From Novosphingobium huizhouense (lineage in GTDB: Bacteria; Pseudomonadota; Alphaproteobacteria; Sphingomonadales; Sphingomonadaceae): 64,000 nucleotides of DNA. Positions 43,099-52,700 of this stretch are shown here, piece after piece. The position numbers and the translations under genes were made by a program. The first letter of the stretch is position 1. Each line of letters begins with the position of its first letter. The notes under the pieces are model-generated. The model was not told the DNA's origin, did no database searches, and worked only from the letters and a program-made list of their open reading frames with translations. The stretch spans positions 52,640-116,639 of the forward strand of contig NZ_JAILXZ010000005.1 in NCBI RefSeq assembly GCF_020179475.1, in the 5' to 3' direction.

Positions 43099-44121
43099 GT
43101 GATAACTGCAATTATCAAAGGTCCATATTTCGATAAGACAGGACATGGAAACAAACTGCCCGCTTTGGTTTCCCCCGAGGGTGCGATAGAATCTGGATTG
43201 ATGGCTTCCTCCTCCCCTTCCCATGCCTCCAGCGAGCTGGCAATGCTCCTGCTCGGCCGACTGGATGGACTACTGCAGAACAGCCCATGGGCTGATATTT
43301 GGCTAGCCCGTGCGCGGTTGCAGGGCGCAGCCCAGCTGGCCGGCCTCGCCGGCGTGCCTATCGATGTCCGGCATCTGCAGGACTGGATTTCCGGACGCAC
43401 ATCTCCTCCTCGCGCCTCTGAAGGGTTGAACGATCCCGTCTCGGTGGCGGCGGTGTTTCATCTCGCAATCGAGGCCAGCGTTGGCGACAACGGGCCGCTG
43501 GCGCGCGCGACGCTCAACGTCTTGCGCACTGTGCTGGATGATCGATCCGAAGCCGAAGTCTGGGCAGGCAGCGACCTGGCCTATTTCGGTCCCGCGTGGC
43601 GGCAGGCTCGCATTGAAGCACAAGCCCCCTACCCTTCTCCTTCGCTGCCCTCCGTTGCCGATCGGATTACCGCTATGCTCAAGACGGTCGTCGTCGCCGA
43701 GCAGTCTGCGGTGGACGTGACGGCGATCGACGGTCGGACGCTCACTCTCGAGCCGCGGTCACGCGATCGCGCCTGGTTGGTGGCCAGCCATGTCCCCGCG
43801 ATGCTCCATCATGCCGGACTCACTCTCGGCATCCTGCCGTCTCTCATTCTGTTGCCTAAATTCCCGCCACACGGGGCAGGTGAGTTGACCGATGTCATTA
43901 CGCGGTCACTGCTCGTTGCCTGCCAATCCAGCCTGAGGGATCTCGACTGGATCGAGCGCCAAGGGTCAAAGGCGTTGGCGGTGTCCGCAACGCGTCGCAG
44001 CCGGGCACCACTCCTTGCCCGGCTTGCGCTCGCCTATCCCGGGCTTCGTCCGTCTGCCGTGGCGCGGCTTCTCGACGTTACTCCACAGGGGGCACGCAAA
44101 CTGGTGGCCAAACTCGGGTAA
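43099..44121 (+). CDS. DUF1612-like plasmid HTH protein, unknown function
   Basis: A 340-residue protein resembling the DUF1612/HTH proteins found on alphaproteobacterial plasmids. A block LLLGRLDGLLQNSPWADIWLAR leads into a domain to about residue 140, and a C-terminal helix-turn-helix (LALAYPGLRPSAVARLLDVTPQGARKLVAKLG) ends the protein. It may be a DNA-binding plasmid-maintenance factor. The start is uncertain: GTG at 43099, or ATG at 43201, which would still keep the conserved domain. It converges with parB. The transposon inserted 36 bases upstream, cutting it off from its former divergent neighbour. Confidence 0.6.
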   Translation: MITAIIKGPYFDKTGHGNKLPALVSPEGAIESGLMASSSPSHASSELAMLLLGRLDGLLQNSPWADIWLARARLQGAAQLAGLAGVPIDVRHLQDWISGRTSPPRASEGLNDPVSVAAVFHLAIEASVGDNGPLARATLNVLRTVLDDRSEAEVWAGSDLAYFGPAWRQARIEAQAPYPSPSLPSVADRITAMLKTVVVAEQSAVDVTAIDGRTLTLEPRSRDRAWLVASHVPAMLHHAGLTLGILPSLILLPKFPPHGAGELTDVITRSLLVACQSSLRDLDWIERQGSKALAVSATRRSRAPLLARLALAYPGLRPSAVARLLDVTPQGARKLVAKLG

Positions 44122-44128
44122 CGCAGCG

Positions 44129-45145
44129 CTACTGCCAATATGTGTCGAGCAAGGTCTTGATAGCTGCCTCCGCTTCGTCCCGCGAACCGCCGCCATGCGG
44201 GAGCAAAGTGATTCTCACTCCCTTGCGATCCTTGCCTTCAAACCGAAGCAACGGTTTTCCGTTCTGCGAGGCCACGGTTTCGCTCGATCCTGACCTCTTG
44301 GGGGATCCTGACTTCTTGGGGGGATCAGCCGCCAGCGCCAACGCGCGAACAATCTCCGGCACGGCGACCGGAGCGCCCTCCTCTCCCGATCGCGCCCTCA
44401 GCGCTGCCGCTTCGGCAAATACCCGCTGGCGACGATCGTCGGGTTTCAGCAATGGCTTGATCGTTGTGACGTGCTTGATCCGCAAATCCTGCGGATTGGG
44501 AAAGGCGATCATCAGTTCGGCCGGCAGACGCGCGAGGTCGAGATAGCGGCTCAACCAGCTTTCGGTGACATTGATCCGCTCGGCCATGACCTTCTGCCTG
44601 CCCTCATAATAGGCTTCCAGAGCGCGGAGATAATCACGCGCGCGCTCGAGATCGCTGAGGTCTTCGCGCGCCCTGTTCTCAATGTCCGCTATGCGGAACG
44701 CTTCCTCGTCCGACAGTTCGCGAATATCGACGAGAAAGCGGAAGTCGGGATAGTTGTGGCTGCGCAGCCAGCTGATCGACCAATGGCGCCGCGCCCCGCA
44801 GATCACCTCGAAATCATAATCGGGTTCACCCCGCACGCGGCGGACGATTGCTGGCATCTCCTGGCGCCCTTGCGCTTTCATGCTCTCGATAAGATCGGCG
44901 CACCGCTCTTCGTTGAGCAAGGCATATTCGCGATTATGCCCAGCCCACATCCGGCAGCGCGCGGGATCAACCAATTCGTGGGTGCGGCTGACGACCGTCC
45001 CCGCCGCCAGTTCGGCCAATCGATTCTCCCGGCCTGTTAGGACATTGGCGCCCAGCCCAGGCCGGCGCGGCGCGGGCGCTCCCTCTTCGGGCGGATTGAT
45101 TCCAGCGGCCAGTTCTGCTGCGAAACTCGCATTTTTTCTGCTCAT
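44129..45145 (-). CDS. parB: ParB/RepB-type plasmid partition protein
   Basis: A 338-residue centromere-binding protein. The ParB/sulfiredoxin-like nucleotide domain includes ICGARRHWSISWL (about residues 115-127), and a helix-turn-helix follows (KVMAERINVTESWLSRYLDLARLP). A Lys/Ser-rich linker and a C-terminal dimer segment end it. parA lies 46 bases upstream. The spacer holds a perfect palindrome that is a likely binding site. Confidence 0.92.
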   Translation of the reverse strand: MSRKNASFAAELAAGINPPEEGAPAPRRPGLGANVLTGRENRLAELAAGTVVSRTHELVDPARCRMWAGHNREYALLNEERCADLIESMKAQGRQEMPAIVRRVRGEPDYDFEVICGARRHWSISWLRSHNYPDFRFLVDIRELSDEEAFRIADIENRAREDLSDLERARDYLRALEAYYEGRQKVMAERINVTESWLSRYLDLARLPAELMIAFPNPQDLRIKHVTTIKPLLKPDDRRQRVFAEAAALRARSGEEGAPVAVPEIVRALALAADPPKKSGSPKRSGSSETVASQNGKPLLRFEGKDRKGVRITLLPHGGGSRDEAEAAIKTLLDTYWQ

Positions 45146-45165
45146 GAAGCCGTTCCTTCACCCGG

Positions 45166-45183
45166 AATTGCACCGGTGCAATT
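45166..45183. repeat. Palindrome between parA and parB, candidate parS
   Basis: AATTGCACCGGTGCAATT is a perfect 18-base palindrome in the spacer between parA and parB. The same core occurs again upstream of parA at 46548-46571. Sites of this size and symmetry near parAB are usually ParB-binding centromeres. Confidence 0.75.
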
Positions 45184-45191
45184 TTGCCGTT

Positions 45192-46394
45192 TCACGCCAG
45201 ACCTTCCTTGCGCAAACGGCTCAAATGGCTGGGCCACATGGCCCGGATATCCAACTCGAGTTCGGCATTCACCCCATCGAGATAGGTAAGGCATCGGTTG
45301 CGGACGGCGCTGCTCGTCACCGGACCGTCAAGCTCATAGACCGTCATCAAACGGGCGGTCGCGTTGTCTATTTCCGCTGAGTCCTTGAGCGGGGTACGCA
45401 CCATCGCCTGACCAAACAGCGTCCGCATCAGATTGAGCAGTTCCTTCTGCATCGACTTGTTTTCATCGACCTTGGAAGCAACAAAGCGCAGGAATCTGAG
45501 GGTCGGCGCGAAACCGCGTTCGGCCAGCGTCTCGATGGTCTCATCAAGCATCGCCAAAAACGCCGCGGTCGAGGAAAAGTCCATGACGGTTGGGGGCACC
45601 GGCACGACGAGTGCGTTCGCGGCGCGTAACACCGACAATGAGATGGCTCCGAGGGCTGGTGGCGGATCGAGGACGATGACATCAAAGCGATCGGAGATGC
45701 TGGCGATACCCTCGGAGAGACGATCGATAAGCCCCCCCTGCCCTCGCGCCATTCGGGCCGCGATCTCATATTCCGATTGAAACAGTCGCAAATTTGCCGG
45801 GATCAGTTCGAGACCGTCGAAATGCGTTTTGCGCAGCGCATAATCGAGCGAGGTCATCTCCTCCTCTCGTAGAAACGGGTACAGCGTGTCCTCCTCGCTC
45901 AGGTCGAGATCAGGCACATAGCCGAACAATGTCGTCGCCGAAGCCTGACTGTCGCAGTCGATGAGGGCAACGCGGTAGCCCTGGATCGCGAGATATTGGG
46001 CAAGGTGGACCGACAAGGTCGATTTGCCGACGCCTCCCTTGAAGTTCTGGACGGCGATGACACAGCATGGATCGTCGGCCGCTCGCCACGGCCGAGTTCC
46101 GAACAGACCTCGCATATCGTTGAGTTGGGCGAGGGTGTAGCCAACCCTGCGATTATTCTCGGTTCGCGGGGGTGGCGGAAGACGCCCATCCTTTTCCGCG
46201 TCGCGGATCGCAGCGGGCGTCCGTCCGACGAGATCAGCGGCCTTTCCTATCGGGAAGGTGGGCTCGCGGCGTTCATCCGCCCGTGCGCTGCGCGCTGAAT
46301 CGCGAAGGCGCTCCAGCACCGATGAGGTCCGCTGGGCAAGCGTCGCCACCGAGAGTAGGTCATGGGTGTCATCGATGTCTAGTGATGCTGCCAC
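45192..46394 (-). CDS. parA: ParA-type plasmid partition ATPase
   Basis: A 400-residue ATPase with an N-terminal helix-turn-helix region (about 48-95), as in P1/RepA-type ParA proteins. The deviant Walker A is KGGVGKST at residues 119-126, followed by VALIDCDSQASAT and the Walker B VIVLDPPPALG. The N-terminal domain suggests that it also represses its own promoter. It drives segregation with ParB encoded downstream. Palindromic sites lie on both sides of the gene. Confidence 0.94.
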   Translation of the reverse strand: MAASLDIDDTHDLLSVATLAQRTSSVLERLRDSARSARADERREPTFPIGKAADLVGRTPAAIRDAEKDGRLPPPPRTENNRRVGYTLAQLNDMRGLFGTRPWRAADDPCCVIAVQNFKGGVGKSTLSVHLAQYLAIQGYRVALIDCDSQASATTLFGYVPDLDLSEEDTLYPFLREEEMTSLDYALRKTHFDGLELIPANLRLFQSEYEIAARMARGQGGLIDRLSEGIASISDRFDVIVLDPPPALGAISLSVLRAANALVVPVPPTVMDFSSTAAFLAMLDETIETLAERGFAPTLRFLRFVASKVDENKSMQKELLNLMRTLFGQAMVRTPLKDSAEIDNATARLMTVYELDGPVTSSAVRNRCLTYLDGVNAELELDIRAMWPSHLSRLRKEGLA

Positions 46395-46547
46395 AGGGCG
46401 CCCCTTTGCGAAACTGAGGGCATAGTAACGCTACTTGCGCTTTTTCGTCAAACAGAAGCGCTATTTCGAAAGTGAGACTTTGCTTTGAGCCGGAATGGCG
46501 GCGAGATCGCCTCCCAAGCGGCCCATCCTGACTCGGTGGGGGCACGA

Positions 46548-46571
46548 CGAAATTGCACCGGTGCAATTTCG
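46548..46571. repeat. Second parS-like palindrome, upstream of parA
   Basis: A perfect 24-base palindrome whose central 18 bases are identical to the copy at 45166-45183. It lies in the parA-rep spacer, 153 bases before parA and next to the rep stop. It may act as operator and centromere. Confidence 0.78.
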
Positions 46572-46572
46572 C

Positions 46573-47739
46573 TTATGGGCGCCCCCTTCGGGCAACGAAG
46601 CTCTCGCAAAAACCGGTCCACGAACTGGTCAGTTTCGCGCCCTTGAGCTTCGCCAGACGGTCGCCCATCTGCTGGCGATAGGCGTCGGCAATGAGATCGA
46701 TATCCCAGCCACCGCCATGTGACCGGGCGATAGCCGCCAAGCCTTCCGCGTTGAAACGGATCGTTCCTTGCGGAAAGACAATCTCCGAACTCTTCTCCGG
46801 GGCGACAAGTGCGCTGATGGCCGCCTTCACGACCGATCCCACTTCTACCGTCTCGGCAACCGTCTCTACAGCCCCTTCCCGGCGCGCCTTGCGCCCCGTC
46901 GAGTGCCGCTCAATCTCATCGACGGTCGCGATCTGCGCCGGCGCATCCTTCGGCTCGAAACGGAACTCGATCTCGGTCACTGTCCGGCCCTGTCGTATCT
47001 CCTTCCACTCCACCCGGAAGTGGGCCAGCTGGTCGATCTCGGCCTTCGCCTTCTCGAGCACCTTGCGACGGAGCTGCGCGAAATCCTTATAAACGTCTGG
47101 CGAAATGCCCAGCGCCGCACGCAGCGCCGCCATATCGCCCTTCCAGGTCGATTGGCGACGATGGAGCCGCAGCGATCCGATTTCATAAAGCTTGAGCGCA
47201 TAGCTCGATCGAAAGCCGAGTACCGCCTGTCGATTGAGAACGGCATAGCTCTCAGATTCCTGAATGAGCTTGCGCGCATCAGGCGTAAACTCCCATTCAA
47301 TCCACCCCGCATCCGCACCGTCCAAATCTTCAGCCTCTTCGCGGGACGACGAGATCAGGGAAAAGCGCAGCGTCGCTTTCTTGCCGCGCCAGGATCGGTC
47401 GTCGATCGCGAAGAGGGTGCGGTGAAGTTCCTCCAGCATGTCGGAGATACGTTCGTTACCCTTGTGGCCGCGGCGGATATCGGCCTTGCGCATGCGATGC
47501 GGCCGGTCCTGCCAAGCATCGCCGCCTGCTGTCAGGATCATCAACGCGAGCAACCGGGACGCCGTCAGGCTGAGCGATTGGCCTTTCACGAACTTAATCT
47601 CAACAATGCTGCCGGGTTTGGCAAATTCCTCGCCACCCTTCGCCTGCAAGGCCGCTGCAACACGCATAGCACGGCCAGGGGCCGAATCGGCTTGCGCCTC
47701 TTGCGCTGCATCCGCGCTTAGATTTTCCGCATGTTCCAT
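46573..47739 (-). CDS. Plasmid replication initiator (Rep_3-like)
   Basis: A 388-residue initiator with the two-winged-helix layout of Rep_3 proteins: SLSLTASRLLALMIL in the first half, and SSYALKLYEIGSL with VYKDFAQLRRKVLEKAKAEIDQL in the second. The final GRTVTEIEFRFEP is also typical. It binds iterons to open the origin. Repeated GGTCAGG elements lie upstream, as expected for this class. The gene reads toward parA, giving the order origin, rep, parA, parB. Confidence 0.85.
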   Translation of the reverse strand: MEHAENLSADAAQEAQADSAPGRAMRVAAALQAKGGEEFAKPGSIVEIKFVKGQSLSLTASRLLALMILTAGGDAWQDRPHRMRKADIRRGHKGNERISDMLEELHRTLFAIDDRSWRGKKATLRFSLISSSREEAEDLDGADAGWIEWEFTPDARKLIQESESYAVLNRQAVLGFRSSYALKLYEIGSLRLHRRQSTWKGDMAALRAALGISPDVYKDFAQLRRKVLEKAKAEIDQLAHFRVEWKEIRQGRTVTEIEFRFEPKDAPAQIATVDEIERHSTGRKARREGAVETVAETVEVGSVVKAAISALVAPEKSSEIVFPQGTIRFNAEGLAAIARSHGGGWDIDLIADAYRQQMGDRLAKLKGAKLTSSWTGFCESFVARRGRP

Positions 47740-47784
47740 GTCATATAGGCCGAGCGCATATTGGGCAGATTCGTCTAATTGCTG

Positions 47785-48104
47785 CCTGACCTGTCCTCGC
47801 TCGTCAAGTCAGGGCAGGCTGAAACGCTTTTGCCGCCCCCATCCGGTCAGGTTCGAATCGTATGACGCCTCTGCAGAATCCTTGAGATTTCGCCGAGTCG
47901 CAATGCAATTCGGGTTCTGTCCGTTTTCGGCTCGCTCACGCGCGACAAACGCGCCAGAATGCCACCGTTCGAAAGCGCGAGATCGCCTGACGCCATCGCC
48001 CCCAATCGGTCAGGATAGCCCCAATAGGTCAGCTATCTCCCCCCGACCAGTCAGGATGATGCCCCCGCCGGGTCAGGCAAAATCCCCCGCGCGGTCAGGA
48101 TAAA
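47785..48104. other. Replication origin with iterons
   Basis: The region upstream of rep holds repeated GGTCAGG elements, each after a C-rich tract. Cores start at 47845, 48008, 48027 (GGTCAGC), 48049 (AGTCAGG), 48071 and 48093. The last four are exactly 22 bases apart, two DNA turns, and one inverted copy lies at 47785-47791. Regular phasing next to a Rep_3-like gene marks an iteron origin. Between about 47,854 and 47,997 I see no other structure. Confidence 0.8.
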
Positions 48105-48154
48105 CGCGACAGACCATTGAAATTGCAGACCTTTTCGGCACCGAATCTGAATCA

Positions 48155-48212
48155 CTTAGAATCATGAATCCTTCCGCTGCAAGCAGCGGCGTTGTTTTAG
48201 AATGATTCTAAG
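48155..48212. repeat. Nested inverted repeats next to the origin
   Basis: CTTAGAATCAT (48155-48165) and its complement ATGATTCTAAG (48202-48212) enclose a second hairpin, CCGCTGC (48174-48180) with GCAGCGG (48183-48189), followed by CGTTGTTTT. The inner part could be a terminator on the plus strand. The outer arms, unusually AT-rich here, could be a melting region or a regulator site. The right arm itself contains the palindrome TTAGAAT-G-ATTCTAA. Confidence 0.55.
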
Positions 48213-48415
48213 AGATCAAGCAGGCGATTCGTTGAGCCTTTACGGTCGGGGACATACCCGCCCCCCTAGCTGGGGGGATACCTCCAGGCCGGTGTTCCAC
48301 GATAGCATCACGGTCTCGATCCTCGGCAGCTCCGCCCTGCGACGAGATCCTCAGCGAACCGATCGTAGCTGCATCACCGCTCGTCGCCGCTGGGCAGACG
48401 CAGTGAGGAGGTCGC
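48213..48415. promoter_or_regulatory. Region upstream of ssb
   Basis: About 200 bases between the nested repeats and ssb. I see GAGGAGG before the ssb start and no clear repeat or gene. It presumably holds the promoter for the ssb-to-ardC run. Confidence 0.4.
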
Positions 48416-48736
48416 ATGATCAATTTTGCCAAATTCGAGATCATCGGACGGATCGGTGAGATCGATGCCAAGCCCAAGGTCACCAACATCTCGGTATGCG
48501 CGAACTACCGCCGCCGCGGAGAAGGCGATCAGTGGATCGAGGATAGCTACTGGAACCGAGTCGTCATTTTCAGCGACGGCCAGCGGAAATATATCGATGA
48601 GAATGCCCGGGTTGGCGATCTCGTGCGGATTGCCGGACGGCTCCGTGACACCTCCTACGAGCGCGACGGCACCACTCACTACACGACCGACCGAATCGTC
48701 GAAGAGTTCGGTGTGCTCGCGGCAAAGGCGGCATAG
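48416..48736 (+). CDS. ssb: Single-stranded DNA-binding protein
   Basis: A 106-residue OB-fold protein (FEIIGRIGEIDAKPKVTNISVC, then WNRVVIFSDGQRKYIDENARVGDLVRIAGRLRDTSYERDG). GAGGAGG just upstream supports the ATG. It stops directly after the OB domain and lacks the acidic C-terminal tail that housekeeping SSB uses to recruit partners. Plasmid SSB proteins protect single-stranded DNA in replication or conjugative entry. Confidence 0.92.
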   Translation: MINFAKFEIIGRIGEIDAKPKVTNISVCANYRRRGEGDQWIEDSYWNRVVIFSDGQRKYIDENARVGDLVRIAGRLRDTSYERDGTTHYTTDRIVEEFGVLAAKAA

Positions 48737-48816
48737 ATCGCAGGAGGCAGCGCCGATCGGCAAGAGGAGAGGGGGCATGCGCGGAGCGACCTTGAATTTC
48801 GACAGGAGTTTCGCCC

Positions 48817-49716
48817 ATGCCCGCAACCATCGATGCAGCAGTCCGCGCCAAACAAATCGTCGAGAGCTTGGGTGGACGCTGGTCAGGTTCGCGCGGAGAG
48901 TGCCGCTGCCCCGCCCATAATGATCACTCGCCTAGCCTTTCGGTCCGCCTGGGGACCAAGGCGATCCTGTTCAAATGCTTCGCGGGATGCACGTCGACCG
49001 ATATCCTCAAGGCTCTGGATCGTCAGGGCTTACACGACCGATTGCCGGTCCATGTCGAACCAAGCGCGCCGGCGCGCGATCTGAGCGGCTTGGCCAGGTC
49101 ATTGTGGCAACACAGCATCTCGATCGCCGGAACACCGGCTGAAGCCTATCTTCATGCTCGGGGCCTTTACGCGCCAACGTCCGACCTTCGCTTCAACCCA
49201 CAGACGATTATAGGGAAGGGGAAGGATCGGCGCAGCCTTCCCGCAATGATCGCCGCAGTGAGAAATGAGCTGGGCCTGGTCGCGGTCCACCGGACCTTCC
49301 TCGATCCCACGGACATTTTGCGGCGCCCCTTCCGCAAACCCAAGCTGGCGCTGGGGCTGCTCGGCTCGGGCAGCGTGCGCTTTGGTGAGCCGGATGACGT
49401 TCTGGGCATTGCCGAGGGGATCGAAGATGCCTTGTCCGCCATCGACTGGTTCCAATTGCCGGTCTGGGCCGTGCTTGGTGCCGAGCGCTACGCCCATGTC
49501 GGCATACCGTCGCATGTGAAGCGCGTCATCGTGTTCGGTCAGCGAAACGAGGCGGCGAAGATCTGCCTGAAGAGGGCAGGGGAGCATCTTAGCGCCAACG
49601 GGCGAAGGGTCGAGGAATGGCTCCCATCCGAACATGATGATTGGAACGATGCTCTGCGGGATCGGCTTGCCCGCAACGCCGTTCCTCGCCCCGTGATTCA
49701 GACGCACTCCCACTGA
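48817..49716 (+). CDS. CHC2/toprim primase-like protein
   Basis: A 299-residue protein with an N-terminal zinc finger of the DNA-primase type (C29, C31, H34, C54, C58 in ECRCPAH and KCFAGC) and a toprim domain (VLGIAEGIEDALSAI, then RVIVFGQRNEAA). It lacks a helicase domain. GGAG upstream supports the start. Such short proteins are common on large alphaproteobacterial plasmids between ssb and large helicase genes and may prime incoming single strands. Confidence 0.85.
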   Translation: MPATIDAAVRAKQIVESLGGRWSGSRGECRCPAHNDHSPSLSVRLGTKAILFKCFAGCTSTDILKALDRQGLHDRLPVHVEPSAPARDLSGLARSLWQHSISIAGTPAEAYLHARGLYAPTSDLRFNPQTIIGKGKDRRSLPAMIAAVRNELGLVAVHRTFLDPTDILRRPFRKPKLALGLLGSGSVRFGEPDDVLGIAEGIEDALSAIDWFQLPVWAVLGAERYAHVGIPSHVKRVIVFGQRNEAAKICLKRAGEHLSANGRRVEEWLPSEHDDWNDALRDRLARNAVPRPVIQTHSH

Positions 49717-49785
49717 AGAGAGGAGAGGAGGCCTCCGGCTTGTTGATCCGGTGATGGACACCGGGCGATGCAATGGAGGCTTACA

Positions 49786-52700
49786 ATGCGCACCTCAGCC
49801 GCTGCTCTCGAACTCAATTTCACCGAACCATCCATCACCGCGGCCAAGGCGATTCACGCCGTGTTGCGCAAGGGCAACGGCATCGACCGGCCTTGCCTGC
49901 TCCGGACGATGGAAACCGCCTATGGTTCAACCGCAGCCGATGGGCATTGGTCACTCCGCGACGCTTATGACGTACTGGAGCTGGCCCAGGTCCTGCACCT
50001 CGCCACGCTTGACCTGCCGCAAGAGCCGGCCGAGTGCCTTACGGCCCTGACCGCGCTCACCGCATCCCTGCCGACGCATACCGTGCGCAGCGAAGACCAG
50101 ATCGCGCTCCAGCAATTTTCGACACCGGCCGCGATTGGCTATCTTGCTGCGCTCGCCGCTCGCATCACCGCCGCGGACACCGTCCTGGAGCCCTCCGCTG
50201 GCACCGGGCTCCTCGCCGCATTCGCCGCCCGCGTTGGCGCCAAGCTTGTCCTCAATGAGATCGATCCCGCGCGTGCCGTTATGCTCGAGGCAGGATTCCC
50301 CACCGCATCGGTCAGTCGCCACGATGGCGAACTCATCCACGATCTGCTGCCGCTGTCGATCCGCCCGACCGCCGTGCTCATCAACCCGCCCTTTTCCCGC
50401 AGCATGGGCAGGCATGCCGACCCGCTTGCCGCGTTCCGTCATCTGCGCGCCGCTTTGAAGCGGCTTGGTGCCGGGGGGCGCTGCGCCGCGATCCTTCCCG
50501 ATCGCGTGGACACATCAAGCCGCGCCTGGGCGAAGGCGACCGACGGTTGCGCGGTCACGCTCCATGTCGAACTGCCCGCGAATGCCTATGCCAAACATGG
50601 CACCAGCCAGATCGTGAAGCTGATCGTTTTGGAAAAAGGCTCCCAGGACGACGTCGCCCTCATCCGGTGCAGCTCGCTCGCAGAGGTGCTCGCGGCGATC
50701 AGCACATCGGCAACCAGCGTTACGGCAACCCCGCGATGCTCGCCAGTGCGCCTTGCACCAACCCGTGCGCACGGATCCCTGCTCGGCGGTCTTTCGAGCA
50801 GGCCTCGGCTTTCGGCCCCGATCGCCAAGGCCGCCCCCTCTCTCGGCGCGCTCGATATCGGCTACCATGTCTTTGCCGAACCCGTACCAACCGGCGAGGC
50901 GGTCGGTGTCTACTTGCCGTACCGGCCGAGCCGCATCGCCATATCCTGTGCATCCGCGCATCCGACCGCTCTGGTGGAATCGATCGCCATGGGCTCGATT
51001 ACGGCACCGCGGCCCTCTTACGTTCCCAAGCTGCCCACCCGTGTTGTCGCAGACCGGGTGCTGTCCGACGCTCAGCTCGAAACGCTGATCTACGCCGGTG
51101 ACGCCTTCGAGCGAGACATCTCAGGCCTGTTCAAGGCGGCCGAGGAAGGATTGTCGCTCGCGCCCGACCAGGACGGCCGACCTTATCGGACCGGGTTCTT
51201 TCTTGGCGACGGCACGGGTGCCGGCAAGGGCCGTCAGGTTGCCGCCATCATCCTCGACCAATGGCTGCGTGGGCGCCGCAAGCATATCTGGATATCCAAG
51301 ACCGAGACGCTGCTCGAGGATGCACGTCGCGACTGGACCGCGGTTGGCGGTCTCGCGCTCGACATCCAGCATCTCAATCAGTGGAAACTCGGCACGCCGA
51401 TCGGCGCGGCCGAGGGCGTGCTATTTCTCACTTATGCGACGCTGCGCTCCAACCGCGGCGACAAGGGCACCCGTCTTCAGCAGATTCTCGACTGGGTCGG
51501 TGACGATTTCGACGGCATGATGGTGTTCGACGAGGCGCACGAAATGGCGGGTGTCGCCGGCGGAGAAGGCCGTTTCGGCACCAAGGACGGCTCCGATCAA
51601 GGCATCGCTGGCGTGCGCCTGCAAAATCTGCTGCCTCGCGCCCGCGTCCTCTACGTGTCCGCAACCGGCGCGTCGGACGTCAACAATCTCGCTTATGCCA
51701 CCCGGCTTGGCCTGTGGGGTCCGACCACCGCCTTCGCCGATCGCCGCGCATTCGTCGACAGTTTGCGTCGTGGCGGGATCGCGGCCATGGAATTGATCGC
51801 CCGCGACCTGAAGATGCAGGGCCTCTACGTCGCCAGGGCGCTCAGTTTCGCCGGTGTCGAATATGACATCCTCGAACATCGCCTTACGCCCGACCAGATC
51901 GAGGTCTATGACGCCTATGCCGATGCGTGGGCGATTATCCACGCCAATTTGCGCACCGCGCTCGATGCCACCCGGGTGACGGACAGCTTCTCAAACGACA
52001 CCTACAACAGCGGCGCGAAGGCCGCTGCACTGTCGATCTTCGAATCCACCAAGCAGCGTTTCTTCGGCCAGATCCTGATCGGCATGAAGCTGCCATCGCT
52101 GATACCGGCGATCCGTGCCGATCTGGCCCGGGGCGAGAGCGTCGTGATCCAGCTGGTCTCGACGTCCGAGGCGATGCTCAACCGGGCACTGGCCGCGCTG
52201 AATGCCGAGGACCGGGCGAATCTGGACATCGAGCTTTCGCCCAAGGAGTTCGTCATGTCCTACCTCACGGCGGCCTTTCCCGTCCGACAGATGAAGACCT
52301 TCGTCGATGACACTGGCAAGATCCGCTCCGAGCCGATGTCCGACGAGGAAGGCCGTCCCATCTTCAGCCAGGAAGCGATCGAGATGCGCGACAATCTCGT
52401 CGAGCGGTTCTGCTCCCTGCCGATCGTGGGGTCCGCCCTTGATCATATTATCGGGCATTTCGGGAGCGATGCGGTCGCCGAGGTTACGGGACGCAGCCGG
52501 CGTATCGTCGTCGATGCGCACGGTCGCCAGCGTATCGAGAGCCGTTCGCCGCGAACAAACCTTGCCGAGACCGACGCCTTCATGCGGAACGAGAAGAAGA
52601 TCCTGATCTTCTCGGATGCAGGCGGCACTGGGCGCAGCTATCACGCCAGCCTCACCGCCGAGAACCAGTCGCGCCGCAACCATTATCTGCTCGAGCCCGG

